From a virus, in the IMG/VR virus record IMGVR_UViG_3300032213_002971, positions 1-50,380 of that record: a DNA stretch of 50,380 bases; one strand, 5' to 3'. The position numbers and the translations under genes are program-made. Positions 7,106 to 13,061 of the stretch are shown piece after piece (the first letter of the stretch is position 1; each line of letters starts with the position of its first letter). The notes under the pieces are model-generated. The model did no database searches. It was not told the DNA's origin and saw only the letters and a program-made list of their open reading frames with translations.

Positions 7106-7537
7106 ATGGACTTTGATGATGACCTCAATCCGGAAGAAGTAGAGTTTCCGCATTCCGAACTCCCTAAACCAATTTTATTTGAATTAAGCCAGTTCATTGC
7201 CGCGGCAGTTAAACGTGACATGAAAACCGCAAAGCTTGTAAACCATGTATTGGATCAGCTTTACGACGCCATTGGGGAAGATTACGCACCTACAGCGATC
7301 ATGGGGTATGTTGCACGCCGGCACCGATGGGATATAGACATAATTGCCGAAGGGGCCGAGGTAGAAAACATTTTGCTTCGTGACCACAGCATTTTTGATG
7401 ATGACATGTGGGCGAAGGTGTTGAACACCGACGCTATAAGCGACTTACATCACGAGGTTTACAAGCTTGGTGTGCAATACATGGATCGCGCGATAAACGA
7501 AGTTTTGTTATCCGAGAACAAAGAAGAGCAGATTTAG
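7106..7537 (+). CDS. Unknown acidic 143-aa protein
   Basis: ATG 7106 follows a TAAAGT box (7095-7100) by 5 nt, so a leaderless start is likely. An in-frame TTG at 7100 overlaps that box. The N-terminus is Asp/Glu-rich (MDFDDDLNPEEVEF). The rest is predicted helical, with PILFELSQFIAAAVKRDMK, RHRWDIDIIAEGAEV and a VYKLGVQYMDRAINEVLL segment. No recognised family. It converges with, and overlaps by 4 nt, the leftward gene at 7534-7761. Confidence 0.7.
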   Translation: MDFDDDLNPEEVEFPHSELPKPILFELSQFIAAAVKRDMKTAKLVNHVLDQLYDAIGEDYAPTAIMGYVARRHRWDIDIIAEGAEVENILLRDHSIFDDDMWAKVLNTDAISDLHHEVYKLGVQYMDRAINEVLLSENKEEQI

Positions 7538-7761
7538 CCTTCTTCTATTGTGGCTACATTAAGTGTAGCCATCACTATTGAATCGTCATCAACACTGTTG
7601 ACAACCAAACCAATATTCTCCATGATTAGTTCTGCAACCTCGGACATATCTTCTTCTAGTTCGGCGATTTCTTGATCGCTAGTGGTGTCGTCTAGTGCTA
7701 GGGAAACCAAAACATCAAGTATTTGACGATGAATTTTTAGGCGTGCTTCGGAAATGTTCAT
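7534..7761 (-). CDS. Small acidic helical protein of unknown function
   Basis: 75 aa from ATG 7761 (an in-frame TTG lies at 7767). It contains RLKIHRQILDVLVSLALDD and a Glu-rich helix (DQEIAELEEDMSEVAELI), then two short strands. The start lies inside the -35 box of the divergent SSB promoter, so transcription of the two may be mutually exclusive. A minus-strand TAAACA lies 6 nt upstream of the ATG, a weaker leaderless match. Function unknown. Confidence 0.6.
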   Translation of the reverse strand: MNISEARLKIHRQILDVLVSLALDDTTSDQEIAELEEDMSEVAELIMENIGLVVNSVDDDSIVMATLNVATIEEG

Positions 7762-7789
7762 TGACAATGTTTAGCATACGGGGTAGTAT
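7761..7789 (+). promoter_or_regulatory. Strong sigma-A promoter for the SSB gene
   Basis: Consensus TTGACA (7761-7766), exact 17-nt spacer, TAGTAT (7784-7789). The predicted start near 7796 gives a leader of about 43 nt ending in a GGAGG Shine-Dalgarno at 7827-7831. This is one of the few early genes with a leader and strong ribosome site. Confidence 0.85.
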
Positions 7790-7838
7790 GAGATCAATAA
7801 CAACGCCGAAAGGCATTACCACACTAGGAGGATCCGAA

Positions 7839-8321
7839 GTGTCAGCATCACCCGTAACGCTGGTAGGAAACGTAACCAGCGACCCGAAGCTAGAATTTCT
7901 AGCAAATGGAACAGCAAAAATGGCGTTCAGTATTGCGTGTTCGCATTACTGGAGTAATGACGCTGGCGAAAAGCAAGAGAAAACATCTTTCTTCAATATT
8001 GTTGTTTGGAGAAACCTGGCCGAAGACTGCGCAAATACTTTGGAAAAAGGTATTCGTGTTGTTGTTACTGGACGACTCGAGCAACGCTCTTGGGACGACA
8101 AAACAACTGGCGACAAGCGAAGCACTGTTGAAGTTGTAGCCGACAGTGTTGGTATCTCCGTAACGGGGATTGCGGCGCTTACGCGCAAGCCAAGCAAGGG
8201 CGCAACTGGTTCACCAAGTGTTGGTGGAACACAAACACGTACCGCACAACCTACCCCTGCCCGCAAAGCACCAGCACCAGTCGCGGCTGCTCAAATCTTT
8301 GAAGAAGAGGAACCGTTCTAA
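7839..8321 (+). CDS. ssb: Single-stranded DNA-binding protein
   Basis: 160-aa OB-fold SSB. The start is GTG 7839, because GGAGG lies 7 nt upstream; ATG 7788 sits in the promoter -10 region and is rejected. The OB domain spans residues ~3-108: VTLVGNVTSDPKLEF, KMAFSIACSHYW, TSFFNIVVWRNLAEDC, EKGIRVVVTGRLEQRSW. It is followed by a low-complexity Thr/Pro/Ala linker and an acidic tip EEEEPF, the usual C-terminal peptide that recruits partner proteins. It binds ssDNA during phage replication and recombination. The next cistron starts on its stop codon (TAATG). Confidence 0.93.
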   Translation: MSASPVTLVGNVTSDPKLEFLANGTAKMAFSIACSHYWSNDAGEKQEKTSFFNIVVWRNLAEDCANTLEKGIRVVVTGRLEQRSWDDKTTGDKRSTVEVVADSVGISVTGIAALTRKPSKGATGSPSVGGTQTRTAQPTPARKAPAPVAAAQIFEEEEPF

Positions 8322-8419
8322 TGGGGGAATTTGATAAAGGCTGGGGAAAACAAGCGTACAAAAGTTGGGGACTAGCGATAGCACTTTTGATTATCGTCGT
8401 CTACTTAGGAACAAGATAA
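8321..8419 (+). CDS. 32-residue single-pass membrane protein coupled to SSB
   Basis: ATG overlaps the SSB TAA by one base. The peptide MGEFDKGWGKQAYKSWG is followed by a hydrophobic helix LAIALLIIVVYLGTR. It has one membrane span with a charged N-terminal part. Co-expression with SSB is certain from the overlap, but function is unknown. It may tether something to the membrane or alter the host envelope. Confidence 0.6.
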   Translation: MGEFDKGWGKQAYKSWGLAIALLIIVVYLGTR

Positions 8420-8457
8420 TTCGTTAATTACTGTCAGAGAGCAGCAAACGAGCAAGG

Positions 8458-8501
8458 GGTGGATCGTCTACCGTGGGAACTTTATGCGATCCACCTCTTT
8501 T
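8458..8501 (+). terminator. Rho-independent terminator after the SSB operon
   Basis: GGTGGATCG (8458-8466) pairs with CGATCCACC (8487-8495) around a 20-nt loop, extended by wobble pairs and followed by TTTT (8498-8501). It lies between the rightward SSB operon and the convergent small leftward gene. Confidence 0.75.
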
Positions 8502-8508
8502 GTTGTAT

Positions 8509-8646
8509 TTACTCCCACATTTCGTTTGGGAATGATCTGAAATCTCTTATTACTTGACGCTTGCGGTATGCCTGAATCATTAACGCACCAAGAGCAATAG
8601 GCCATATTGTTATAAACAAAACAATCTTCCTGGCGTCGTCGTTCAT
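8509..8646 (-). CDS. 45-residue membrane protein
   Basis: Leftward ORF from ATG 8646, 6 nt after a consensus TATAAT, so it is expressed as a leaderless transcript. Sequence: MNDDARKIVLFITIWPIAL then a GALMIQAYRKRQ helix end and a basic, aromatic tail ending NEMWE. One transmembrane helix with the positive side at the C-terminus is predicted. Function unknown. Converges on the SSB terminator. Confidence 0.6.
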   Translation of the reverse strand: MNDDARKIVLFITIWPIALGALMIQAYRKRQVIRDFRSFPNEMWE

Positions 8647-8652
8647 TCGCAG

Positions 8653-8658
8653 ATTATA
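8653..8658 (-). promoter_or_regulatory. Consensus -10 (TATAAT) of a leaderless leftward promoter
   Basis: On the minus strand TATAAT is followed by 6 nt and the ATG at 8646. This is the cleanest -10 in the window. A TTGCCG-like -35 lies about 20 nt upstream. Confidence 0.7.
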
Positions 8659-8738
8659 GAACATCCGTTTAGCCGTATCGGCAAACAGTCGGGTTTACAA
8701 TTGTTTTATCCTGCTGTACACAGAAGGGAAGGTGATCC

Positions 8739-8789
8739 ATGTCTAGTGGAAAAATCCACTCTAAATGTGCTGTCTGTGAGGTTTCTTAG
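8739..8789 (+). CDS. 16-codon CxxC mini-ORF, possibly a frameshifted small gene
   Basis: ATG 8739 has a good ribosome site (GGAAGGTG ending 4 nt upstream) but stops after MSSGKIHSKCAVCEVS. Directly after the TAG, the -1 frame is open to 8895 and reads LERLARQGIVRQVRQG and onward. The start resembles small phage zinc-knuckle proteins (KxxSKCAVC). It may be a decayed or programmed-frameshift gene, or just a chance ORF. The 220-nt gap 8647-8866 holds nothing else I can support. Confidence 0.25.
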   Translation: MSSGKIHSKCAVCEVS

Positions 8790-8866
8790 AACGATTAGCC
8801 CGACAAGGTATCGTGCGGCAAGTCCGTCAGGGGAGTGCAGGCTTCTGGCGGACTTTAGCTGCGCAA

Positions 8867-9709
8867 TCAGAACTGTGTTGTTATAACCCGTCCTGAAATG
8901 TGTTCTTTGGGCGGTAATTTTTCTACTGCAAGTGCGCGCAAAACCCAGCGATCCGTGCCATCGTATTTTGCCGCGAATGATGTCCGCCCGTGTACGACAC
9001 GGTGGTTGTCTAAAACGAGAAGGTCTCCGGCGCGTAGTGTTACGGACTGCACCGATTGGGACACAGCCACCGATAGGTCTGACAAGGCTTGTTGTGCTTC
9101 GTCGTCTAATCCACGCATCAGCTGTGTGTCAAATATGATTATCGGTTTTTCATCGGTTCCTGAAAGGATAGGGGTGGTTATTTCTTGATCTTTTGCCCCA
9201 CCATTCAGGAAACTTACGTCTATTGTCGTCGTGAATCTTGGCTCGGTCAGGATTTGTTTTGTTTTTTTGTCCAGTTTGCCAATGAAGTTCTTAGCCGAGG
9301 AGAAGGTAGTCCTTGCATTTTCGTCCCCTCGTAGGCAAAGTAGAACTACGAAACGTGGGCGATACGGGTGGAATGCTGTTTCGGTGTGTAGCAAAAGTTC
9401 TGTTTTTGAGGATGTTGATATCTGCTCGGCCGTAGTCCCCGGTTTCGGGTAAATGTTCTGAACTAGTGACCCGCCGTGTTCTTGCTGGTAGCCAATGTGA
9501 TATCCAAGCGCCTCGGCGACATCGTGGATGATTCTGGACGGCAACTGTGGTGTTGGCGAGTTATGGGCATTGTTGTGTGGGGTTGGCGGTATATCCCCTA
9601 CCGCCACTTGTGAAACAACCATTATCCCGCCGTTTTCGTGAATGTCCATGTTGGAGAAATGCCGTAATTTACGCCACACATGAAACGGGATTGTTGTAAA
9701 TGGTCGCAC
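8867..9709 (-). CDS. Fe(II)/2-oxoglutarate oxygenase, clavaminate synthase/asparagine oxygenase-like
   Basis: 280-aa TauD-superfamily enzyme. The metal triad is visible: H108-x-E110 in LLLHTETAFHPYRP and H240 in DNHRVVHGRTSF. Arg254 or Arg258 in GTDRWVLRAL is the likely 2-oxoglutarate-binding Arg. The HTExAFHPxRPxFVxLLCLRG block is characteristic of the AsnO/VioC/clavaminate synthase branch, whose known members hydroxylate free or carrier-bound amino acids such as Asn and Arg. The GTG start at 9709 is 6 nt behind a TAGACT box (leaderless). The substrate in the phage is unknown. It could modify an amino acid, a protein or a small molecule. The sequence does not look like TET/JBP-type DNA oxygenases. 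Confidence 0.85.
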   Translation of the reverse strand: MRPFTTIPFHVWRKLRHFSNMDIHENGGIMVVSQVAVGDIPPTPHNNAHNSPTPQLPSRIIHDVAEALGYHIGYQQEHGGSLVQNIYPKPGTTAEQISTSSKTELLLHTETAFHPYRPRFVVLLCLRGDENARTTFSSAKNFIGKLDKKTKQILTEPRFTTTIDVSFLNGGAKDQEITTPILSGTDEKPIIIFDTQLMRGLDDEAQQALSDLSVAVSQSVQSVTLRAGDLLVLDNHRVVHGRTSFAAKYDGTDRWVLRALAVEKLPPKEHISGRVITTQF

Positions 9710-9714
9710 ATTTT

Positions 9715-9725
9715 TAGTCTAGTCT
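9715..9725. promoter_or_regulatory. Overlapping divergent -10 boxes
   Basis: Minus-strand TAGACT (9716-9721) serves the oxygenase gene (GTG 9709, 6 nt away). Plus-strand TAGTCT (9720-9725) serves the gene at 9732 (ATG 6 nt away). The two boxes share bases 9720-9721, so RNA polymerase can occupy only one at a time. A second TAGTCT starts at 9715 because AGTCT is repeated. Confidence 0.6.
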
Positions 9726-9731
9726 TGATGA

Positions 9732-9893
9732 ATGGAAGGCAAAAAGCAGATCAAGGTCGCCGTCGTCACAGAGAGACCTGGAATGTGCAACACCGAGTAT
9801 TACTACATTGATGATGATGTGAATAGTAGCGAAACTTCCATAGTGACATTGAACGGGATGGTATTATATTTACCTATCACACCAAAGGGGTAA
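9732..9893 (+). CDS. 53-aa unknown protein
   Basis: ATG 9732 follows the TAGTCT box by 6 nt (leaderless). It has mixed strand content with an acidic, Tyr-rich middle (CNTEYYYIDDDVN) and ends VLYLPITPKG. It has no membrane segment. It is followed 3 nt later by the next cistron, whose Shine-Dalgarno lies in its last codons. Function unknown. Confidence 0.6.
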   Translation: MEGKKQIKVAVVTERPGMCNTEYYYIDDDVNSSETSIVTLNGMVLYLPITPKG

Positions 9894-9896
9894 TCA

Positions 9897-10583
9897 ATGT
9901 CTGGAATTATCGCACCATCAATCGTTAACTACGAATGGGTCGTCAGACAATCTGACCCCTCTTTCTTAAATGTGTCGTTTCCGTTCCGTGTCAAGATTAA
10001 ATCAATCTGGTTTACCACACAAGTGAACTATGGTCCGACCTATGGTCTTTGGGGAACCACTGAGGGTGGGAGTGTAGATGAGACAAACGAAAGACTATTG
10101 CGTCTTGCGGCATTTAAGTCTAAGAACTCCAAGACTCAGCACAGTATTTACGATAACCCAAACGACGGAATGGCTGTATTCAACGATGCAGGATATGACG
10201 GCGACATTGACGAAACTCTAAAGCCAACAATGTGGCTTGGAAACCCTGATGACGCTGCTGGAAGAATCGGCGCATTCTCTACAAATGGATTCGTTAGCAC
10301 CACGCCAAGTCTTCGTAGCACCGCCGCGACACCTATTGATAAGTCAAGTGTCACAAATAGCAGTTGGAACGAGAGCGAGTACAACGCCAATACCTACCTC
10401 GCAGATGTTGCGGTTATGAACATAGACGAGATGTTGCAGTTGTTCGTCTACGCTGCCGATGGCGACTGGACAGGCTACGAAAATGACGCAAAAGTCACAA
10501 TCTCGGTTGCTTACACTGGTATGCACGACGAAGAAAAAGCATCAGCCACAGCCAAGCCGTGGACAGAGTGGTGGAACGACTAA
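9897..10583 (+). CDS. Beta-rich protein of unknown function, possible virion or surface protein
   Basis: 228 aa. The start ATG has AAAGGGG upstream. The sequence is rich in aromatic residues, Asn, Asp, Ser and Thr, with alternating strands (FLNVSFPFRVKIKSIWFTTQ, then LQLFVYAADGDW and VTISVAYTGM), the style of phage decoration, fibre or carbohydrate-binding proteins. No signal peptide or known domain is visible. It is co-transcribed with the 53-aa gene. Its distance from the head operon argues for caution. It could equally be an early protein of unknown role. Confidence 0.65.
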   Translation: MSGIIAPSIVNYEWVVRQSDPSFLNVSFPFRVKIKSIWFTTQVNYGPTYGLWGTTEGGSVDETNERLLRLAAFKSKNSKTQHSIYDNPNDGMAVFNDAGYDGDIDETLKPTMWLGNPDDAAGRIGAFSTNGFVSTTPSLRSTAATPIDKSSVTNSSWNESEYNANTYLADVAVMNIDEMLQLFVYAADGDWTGYENDAKVTISVAYTGMHDEEKASATAKPWTEWWND

Positions 10584-10592
10584 TCTTGCCGG

Positions 10593-11186
10593 ATGGCACT
10601 GAAGACGGTCTGGTTCTGGAAAGGACCACCACTAAATAGCAAATGGTCAGTTGTGGCCGCTTACGCCACGGGGGAACACCCTTACCCGTCCACGGTTGAG
10701 GGGGATGTTTGCCCGACCGAATCAGAAGCACATTCCATATGCTCCATAGACAAGAGTGGCAATCTCGTCGTAACACTACTGGATGAGCAATTCTCTTTAG
10801 TTCCAGACCTTTGGTATATCTTAGAAGAGACAACGTTTCCCACAGACATGGTTGCACTCCATGCCATGACTGGTGGTGCATTCCCTAACGGAACAGTTGT
10901 TGCTACTGGGGATATAAACAAATTTGGTTTTAAAGTATCTGACCGAGTTGGATTTGCGAAGTGGTTTAGAGAAGATTCACGGCTTCAGCAGGTTTCCGTA
11001 GGTGAGAATTGGCGCAGAATGCGCATCAGCACAGCACTAATAAGCGTTGCAGACATGGTTGTTAAGTCCGGAAACTACGGACCGTATCTAAACGGTGGCG
11101 ATATTACAACGGCCGACGGAGAGAAGCTACGGGAGGCGTGGGCTGAATCCACTAGGGTCACTCCGCGAATTGGTTCTGTATCCTGA
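10593..11186 (+). CDS. Unknown 197-aa protein
   Basis: ATG 10593 lies 6 nt after TAATCT (10581-10586), which overlaps the stop of the previous gene, a leaderless arrangement. The protein is strand-rich with many Trp (TVWFWKGPPLNSKWSVVAAY, GNLVVTLLDEQFSLVPDLWY) and a C-terminal helical part (SDRVGFAKWFREDSRLQQV). No family recognised. It resembles its upstream neighbour in aromatic content, so the two may act together. Confidence 0.65.
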   Translation: MALKTVWFWKGPPLNSKWSVVAAYATGEHPYPSTVEGDVCPTESEAHSICSIDKSGNLVVTLLDEQFSLVPDLWYILEETTFPTDMVALHAMTGGAFPNGTVVATGDINKFGFKVSDRVGFAKWFREDSRLQQVSVGENWRRMRISTALISVADMVVKSGNYGPYLNGGDITTADGEKLREAWAESTRVTPRIGSVS

Positions 11187-11267
11187 TTGGTGATAGAACC
11201 TATCTAATCTAGAAATGTGATACGAAAAGGCTTCTGATCGCCATTAGGTATGGCATTATATACCCCT

Positions 11268-11417
11268 ATGTTTATCGCACTTTTTATCGCACTTACAGCA
11301 GCCATTTCACTCCACATGCTTGTTATGAACTCCGTTGACAATTACAACAGTTACGGGGATAACGGTAGATCGTTCCGAGAGTGGACCGAGTTTGAAAAGC
11401 AGAAGCTAAAACTTTAG
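11268..11417 (+). CDS. 49-residue membrane protein
   Basis: ATG 11268 comes 5-6 nt after an A/T-rich -10-like stretch (TTATATA, 11256-11262), probably leaderless. The N-terminal helix MFIALFIALTAAISLHMLV spans the membrane. The rest is polar (NYNSYGDNGRSFREWTEF) and ends in Lys. Function unknown. The 81-nt gap before it shows no gene. Confidence 0.5.
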   Translation: MFIALFIALTAAISLHMLVMNSVDNYNSYGDNGRSFREWTEFEKQKLKL

Positions 11418-11419
11418 AA

Positions 11420-11620
11420 TCAGTTTGGTGTTACAGGGCGCTTCCGTGTTGATTTGACAACACCGTGCATGTCATGTGTGCGCAACGGGTGCCCCATAGG
11501 CAAGCGGTGACGCTTTCGTCCAGCTTTGGTTCCTGGCAATGTTTCTATTTCTTTAGTAATAGGGTTTGTTCGTGTTCGTTGTTGCGAGCCTTTGGTGCTC
11601 GGTTTGCGTCCCTTTGCCAT
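11420..11620 (-). CDS. Small strongly basic protein
   Basis: 66 aa, with about one third Lys/Arg plus many Thr and Pro (MAKGRKPSTKGSQQRTRT, then KAGRKRHRLPMGHPL). The ATG abuts the TAA of the upstream MazG gene, so it is the last gene of the leftward MazG operon. The composition suggests nucleic-acid binding, but no fold is evident. Confidence 0.6.
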   Translation of the reverse strand: MAKGRKPSTKGSQQRTRTNPITKEIETLPGTKAGRKRHRLPMGHPLRTHDMHGVVKSTRKRPVTPN

Positions 11621-11965
11621 TTAACGATTGTCCCCGTTGCCTTGTATGGTGTCATTTTTTTGACGATCCAGAAGTTTGCTGATATTCATAGCGGCAATAT
11701 CGGCTAGTTTGATATTAAGAACACTAGCAATTTGTGCTACGTACCATAATACATCCCCTAGTTCTTGGGCGATTGCATGTCCAGCATTGTTGTCTATAAC
11801 TCCAGAATGGTCACGGATTATCTTCTTTACCTTCCCAGCGACCTCGCCAGCTTCGGATGTTAAGCCAAGCGAAAGATATTCAATGGCTTTGTCGGGCGGG
11901 TATATGGCGGTTTTGGATGTTTGTCTCTGGTATTCGTTGATTGCGTTACTCCGGGGCATCTGCAT
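11621..11965 (-). CDS. MazG-like nucleotide pyrophosphohydrolase
   Basis: 114-aa all-alpha NTP pyrophosphatase of the MazG/dCTPase superfamily. The metal-binding motif is clear: LSLGLTSEAGEVAGKVKK, followed by IAQELGDVLWYVAQIA (ExxE...ExxD). Such enzymes hydrolyse (d)NTPs to monophosphates. In phages they may adjust nucleotide pools or lower (p)ppGpp signalling, which fits the RNR encoded at 20.5 kb. Start ATG 11965 chosen for its GAGG 6 nt upstream. It overlaps the upstream gene by 20 nt. Confidence 0.85.
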   Translation of the reverse strand: MQMPRSNAINEYQRQTSKTAIYPPDKAIEYLSLGLTSEAGEVAGKVKKIIRDHSGVIDNNAGHAIAQELGDVLWYVAQIASVLNIKLADIAAMNISKLLDRQKNDTIQGNGDNR

Positions 11966-12590
11966 AAAACACCTCAAATCCATTGTCTGTTATTTGTTCC
12001 GCCAGTGTTTCATAGTAGGTGTCTAGATCCTCGGACTTGGGTTCTTCGTAGCCAAGACGAAGCGCACCACGAAGGACGGCTGGGTAGCGAAGGTCGCGCA
12101 TAACCTGACCCCCAGGATAGATAAGTGGCGTGTCAAATGAAACTTTACGGCCGATCTGCAACGAGTATGGAATGGTTATGTATACAACATCTTCGTTTCC
12201 GGTTTCAGCATGGGTGAAAGTGAGGCATTCTTTTACGGGCGAATCTGGTTCGGCGAACAGTTTCGCTAGATCGTGCCCGCTTGTTTCACTGGGTTTGAGT
12301 GAGCAAAACCCTTCCGCAACGAGTGTGATGCTGTCCACGCCCCATCCCTGTCGTATCAGGCATGCCCCATTTAGGAGGGTGTTCATTCGTTGTTCTTTGT
12401 CTATTCGGTGCGTATTGGCTAGTTGTACCAATATTGCCAGCTTGTCTCCACGCCACCCAAACAGGTTCATATTGAGATCTTCACCTATCCCTTCCGACTG
12501 GACGGTTAGGTCTTTGGCTACCTGAGTTGCTTCAACCGCCAAGGCAAGCTTGTCAAATGATGATGGGAATAATCCTTCGGTATTTATCAC
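11946..12590 (-). CDS. Unknown 214-aa protein, first gene of the MazG operon
   Basis: GTG 12590 follows TAGATT by 6 nt (leaderless). The protein has a helical N-terminal third and a strand-rich remainder (WGVDSITLVAEGFCSLKPSE, then GNEDVVYITIPYSLQIGRKV). No catalytic motif or family identified. It is coupled to MazG by a 20-nt overlap and so probably acts in the same process. A nucleotide-related role is a guess from context. Confidence 0.7.
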   Translation of the reverse strand: MINTEGLFPSSFDKLALAVEATQVAKDLTVQSEGIGEDLNMNLFGWRGDKLAILVQLANTHRIDKEQRMNTLLNGACLIRQGWGVDSITLVAEGFCSLKPSETSGHDLAKLFAEPDSPVKECLTFTHAETGNEDVVYITIPYSLQIGRKVSFDTPLIYPGGQVMRDLRYPAVLRGALRLGYEEPKSEDLDTYYETLAEQITDNGFEVFYADAPE

Positions 12591-12596
12591 AAAGAG

Positions 12597-12602
12597 AATC
12601 TA
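12597..12602 (-). promoter_or_regulatory. -10 box of leaderless leftward promoter (MazG operon)
   Basis: Minus-strand TAGATT with 6 nt to the GTG at 12590. No convincing -35. The divergent promoter of the 12672 gene lies about 60 nt away. Confidence 0.5.
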
Positions 12603-12659
12603 TCGGGTGTATGGTGATCCTAATGTAATGGGGTTGCAATTTGGGAAGTTCTCACATAC

Positions 12660-12665
12660 TAGGAT
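12660..12665 (+). promoter_or_regulatory. -10 box of leaderless promoter for the Lys/Ala-rich protein
   Basis: TAGGAT with 6 nt to ATG 12672. TTGCAA at 12634-12639 could serve as a -35 with a long (20-nt) spacer. Confidence 0.5.
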
Positions 12666-12671
12666 TTTCCT

Positions 12672-12926
12672 ATGGCACAAAACAAGAAACCACAAACAGG
12701 CAAGAAAAAGGCTGCACCGAAAAAGTCCAGCAACGCAAAGAAGCCGGCAAGTTCGGCGTCAAAGCCAAAAGCAAAGCAGCCAACTCCTGCACAAGTAAAG
12801 ACGGAGATTGAGCAAGCTGTTGCAGAGGTTAAAGACGTAGTGAATACTGTGCAAAATGTAATCCGAGCCAACGATATAAAGTCGGCGGGATTGCGCAAGC
12901 GCATTTTGTCTTGGTTTAAGAAGTAA
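12672..12926 (+). CDS. Lys/Ala/Pro-rich basic protein (histone H1-like tail)
   Basis: 84 aa. Residues 1-42 are low-complexity Lys/Ala/Pro/Ser, like bacterial H1-type nucleoid proteins (KKKAAPKKSSNAKKPASSAS). Residues 43-84 form a helix EIEQAVAEVKDVVNTVQNVI and a basic C-terminus. It probably binds DNA non-specifically, for genome condensation or nucleoid interaction. Its TAA is in frame with the following methyltransferase, whose frame has no canonical start, so a readthrough product is possible. Confidence 0.65.
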   Translation: MAQNKKPQTGKKKAAPKKSSNAKKPASSASKPKAKQPTPAQVKTEIEQAVAEVKDVVNTVQNVIRANDIKSAGLRKRILSWFKK

Positions 12927-13061
12927 CCAATTCATTCAATACCGAACACAGGATACATCTCTTCGCAGTCAGGTTCAGTTCTACGCGGCGATTGTCGTTT
13001 AGAACTGGCAAAACTTCCTGCGGACAGCGTTGACTCGGTTGTCACTGACCCGCCATACGGG
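12924..13061 (+). other. In-frame segment linking basic protein stop to methyltransferase 1, no canonical start
   Basis: Between the TAA (12924-12926) and the first ATG/GTG/TTG codon (TTG 13062) there are 45 sense codons in the methyltransferase frame. They encode VLRGDCRLELAKLPADSVD and the essential DPPY box (13047-13058). The two paralogues carry the same segment after a normal ATG. Only near-cognate codons (ATT 12930, ATA 12939, ATC 12957, CTG 13005) are available, so initiation must be non-canonical, by readthrough, or the gene is damaged. Confidence 0.7.

Noticed and set aside
7695-7838. N-terminal extension of SSB from 7695 or 7788
   Set aside because: It crosses the promoter. The GTG at 7839 has a GGAGG site and begins right at the OB fold.
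8867-9709. TET/JBP-type 5-methylcytosine oxygenase, considered because a C5 methyltransferase is present
   Set aside because: The HTExAFHP and VVHGR signatures belong to the clavaminate synthase/AsnO branch, not to TET/JBP.
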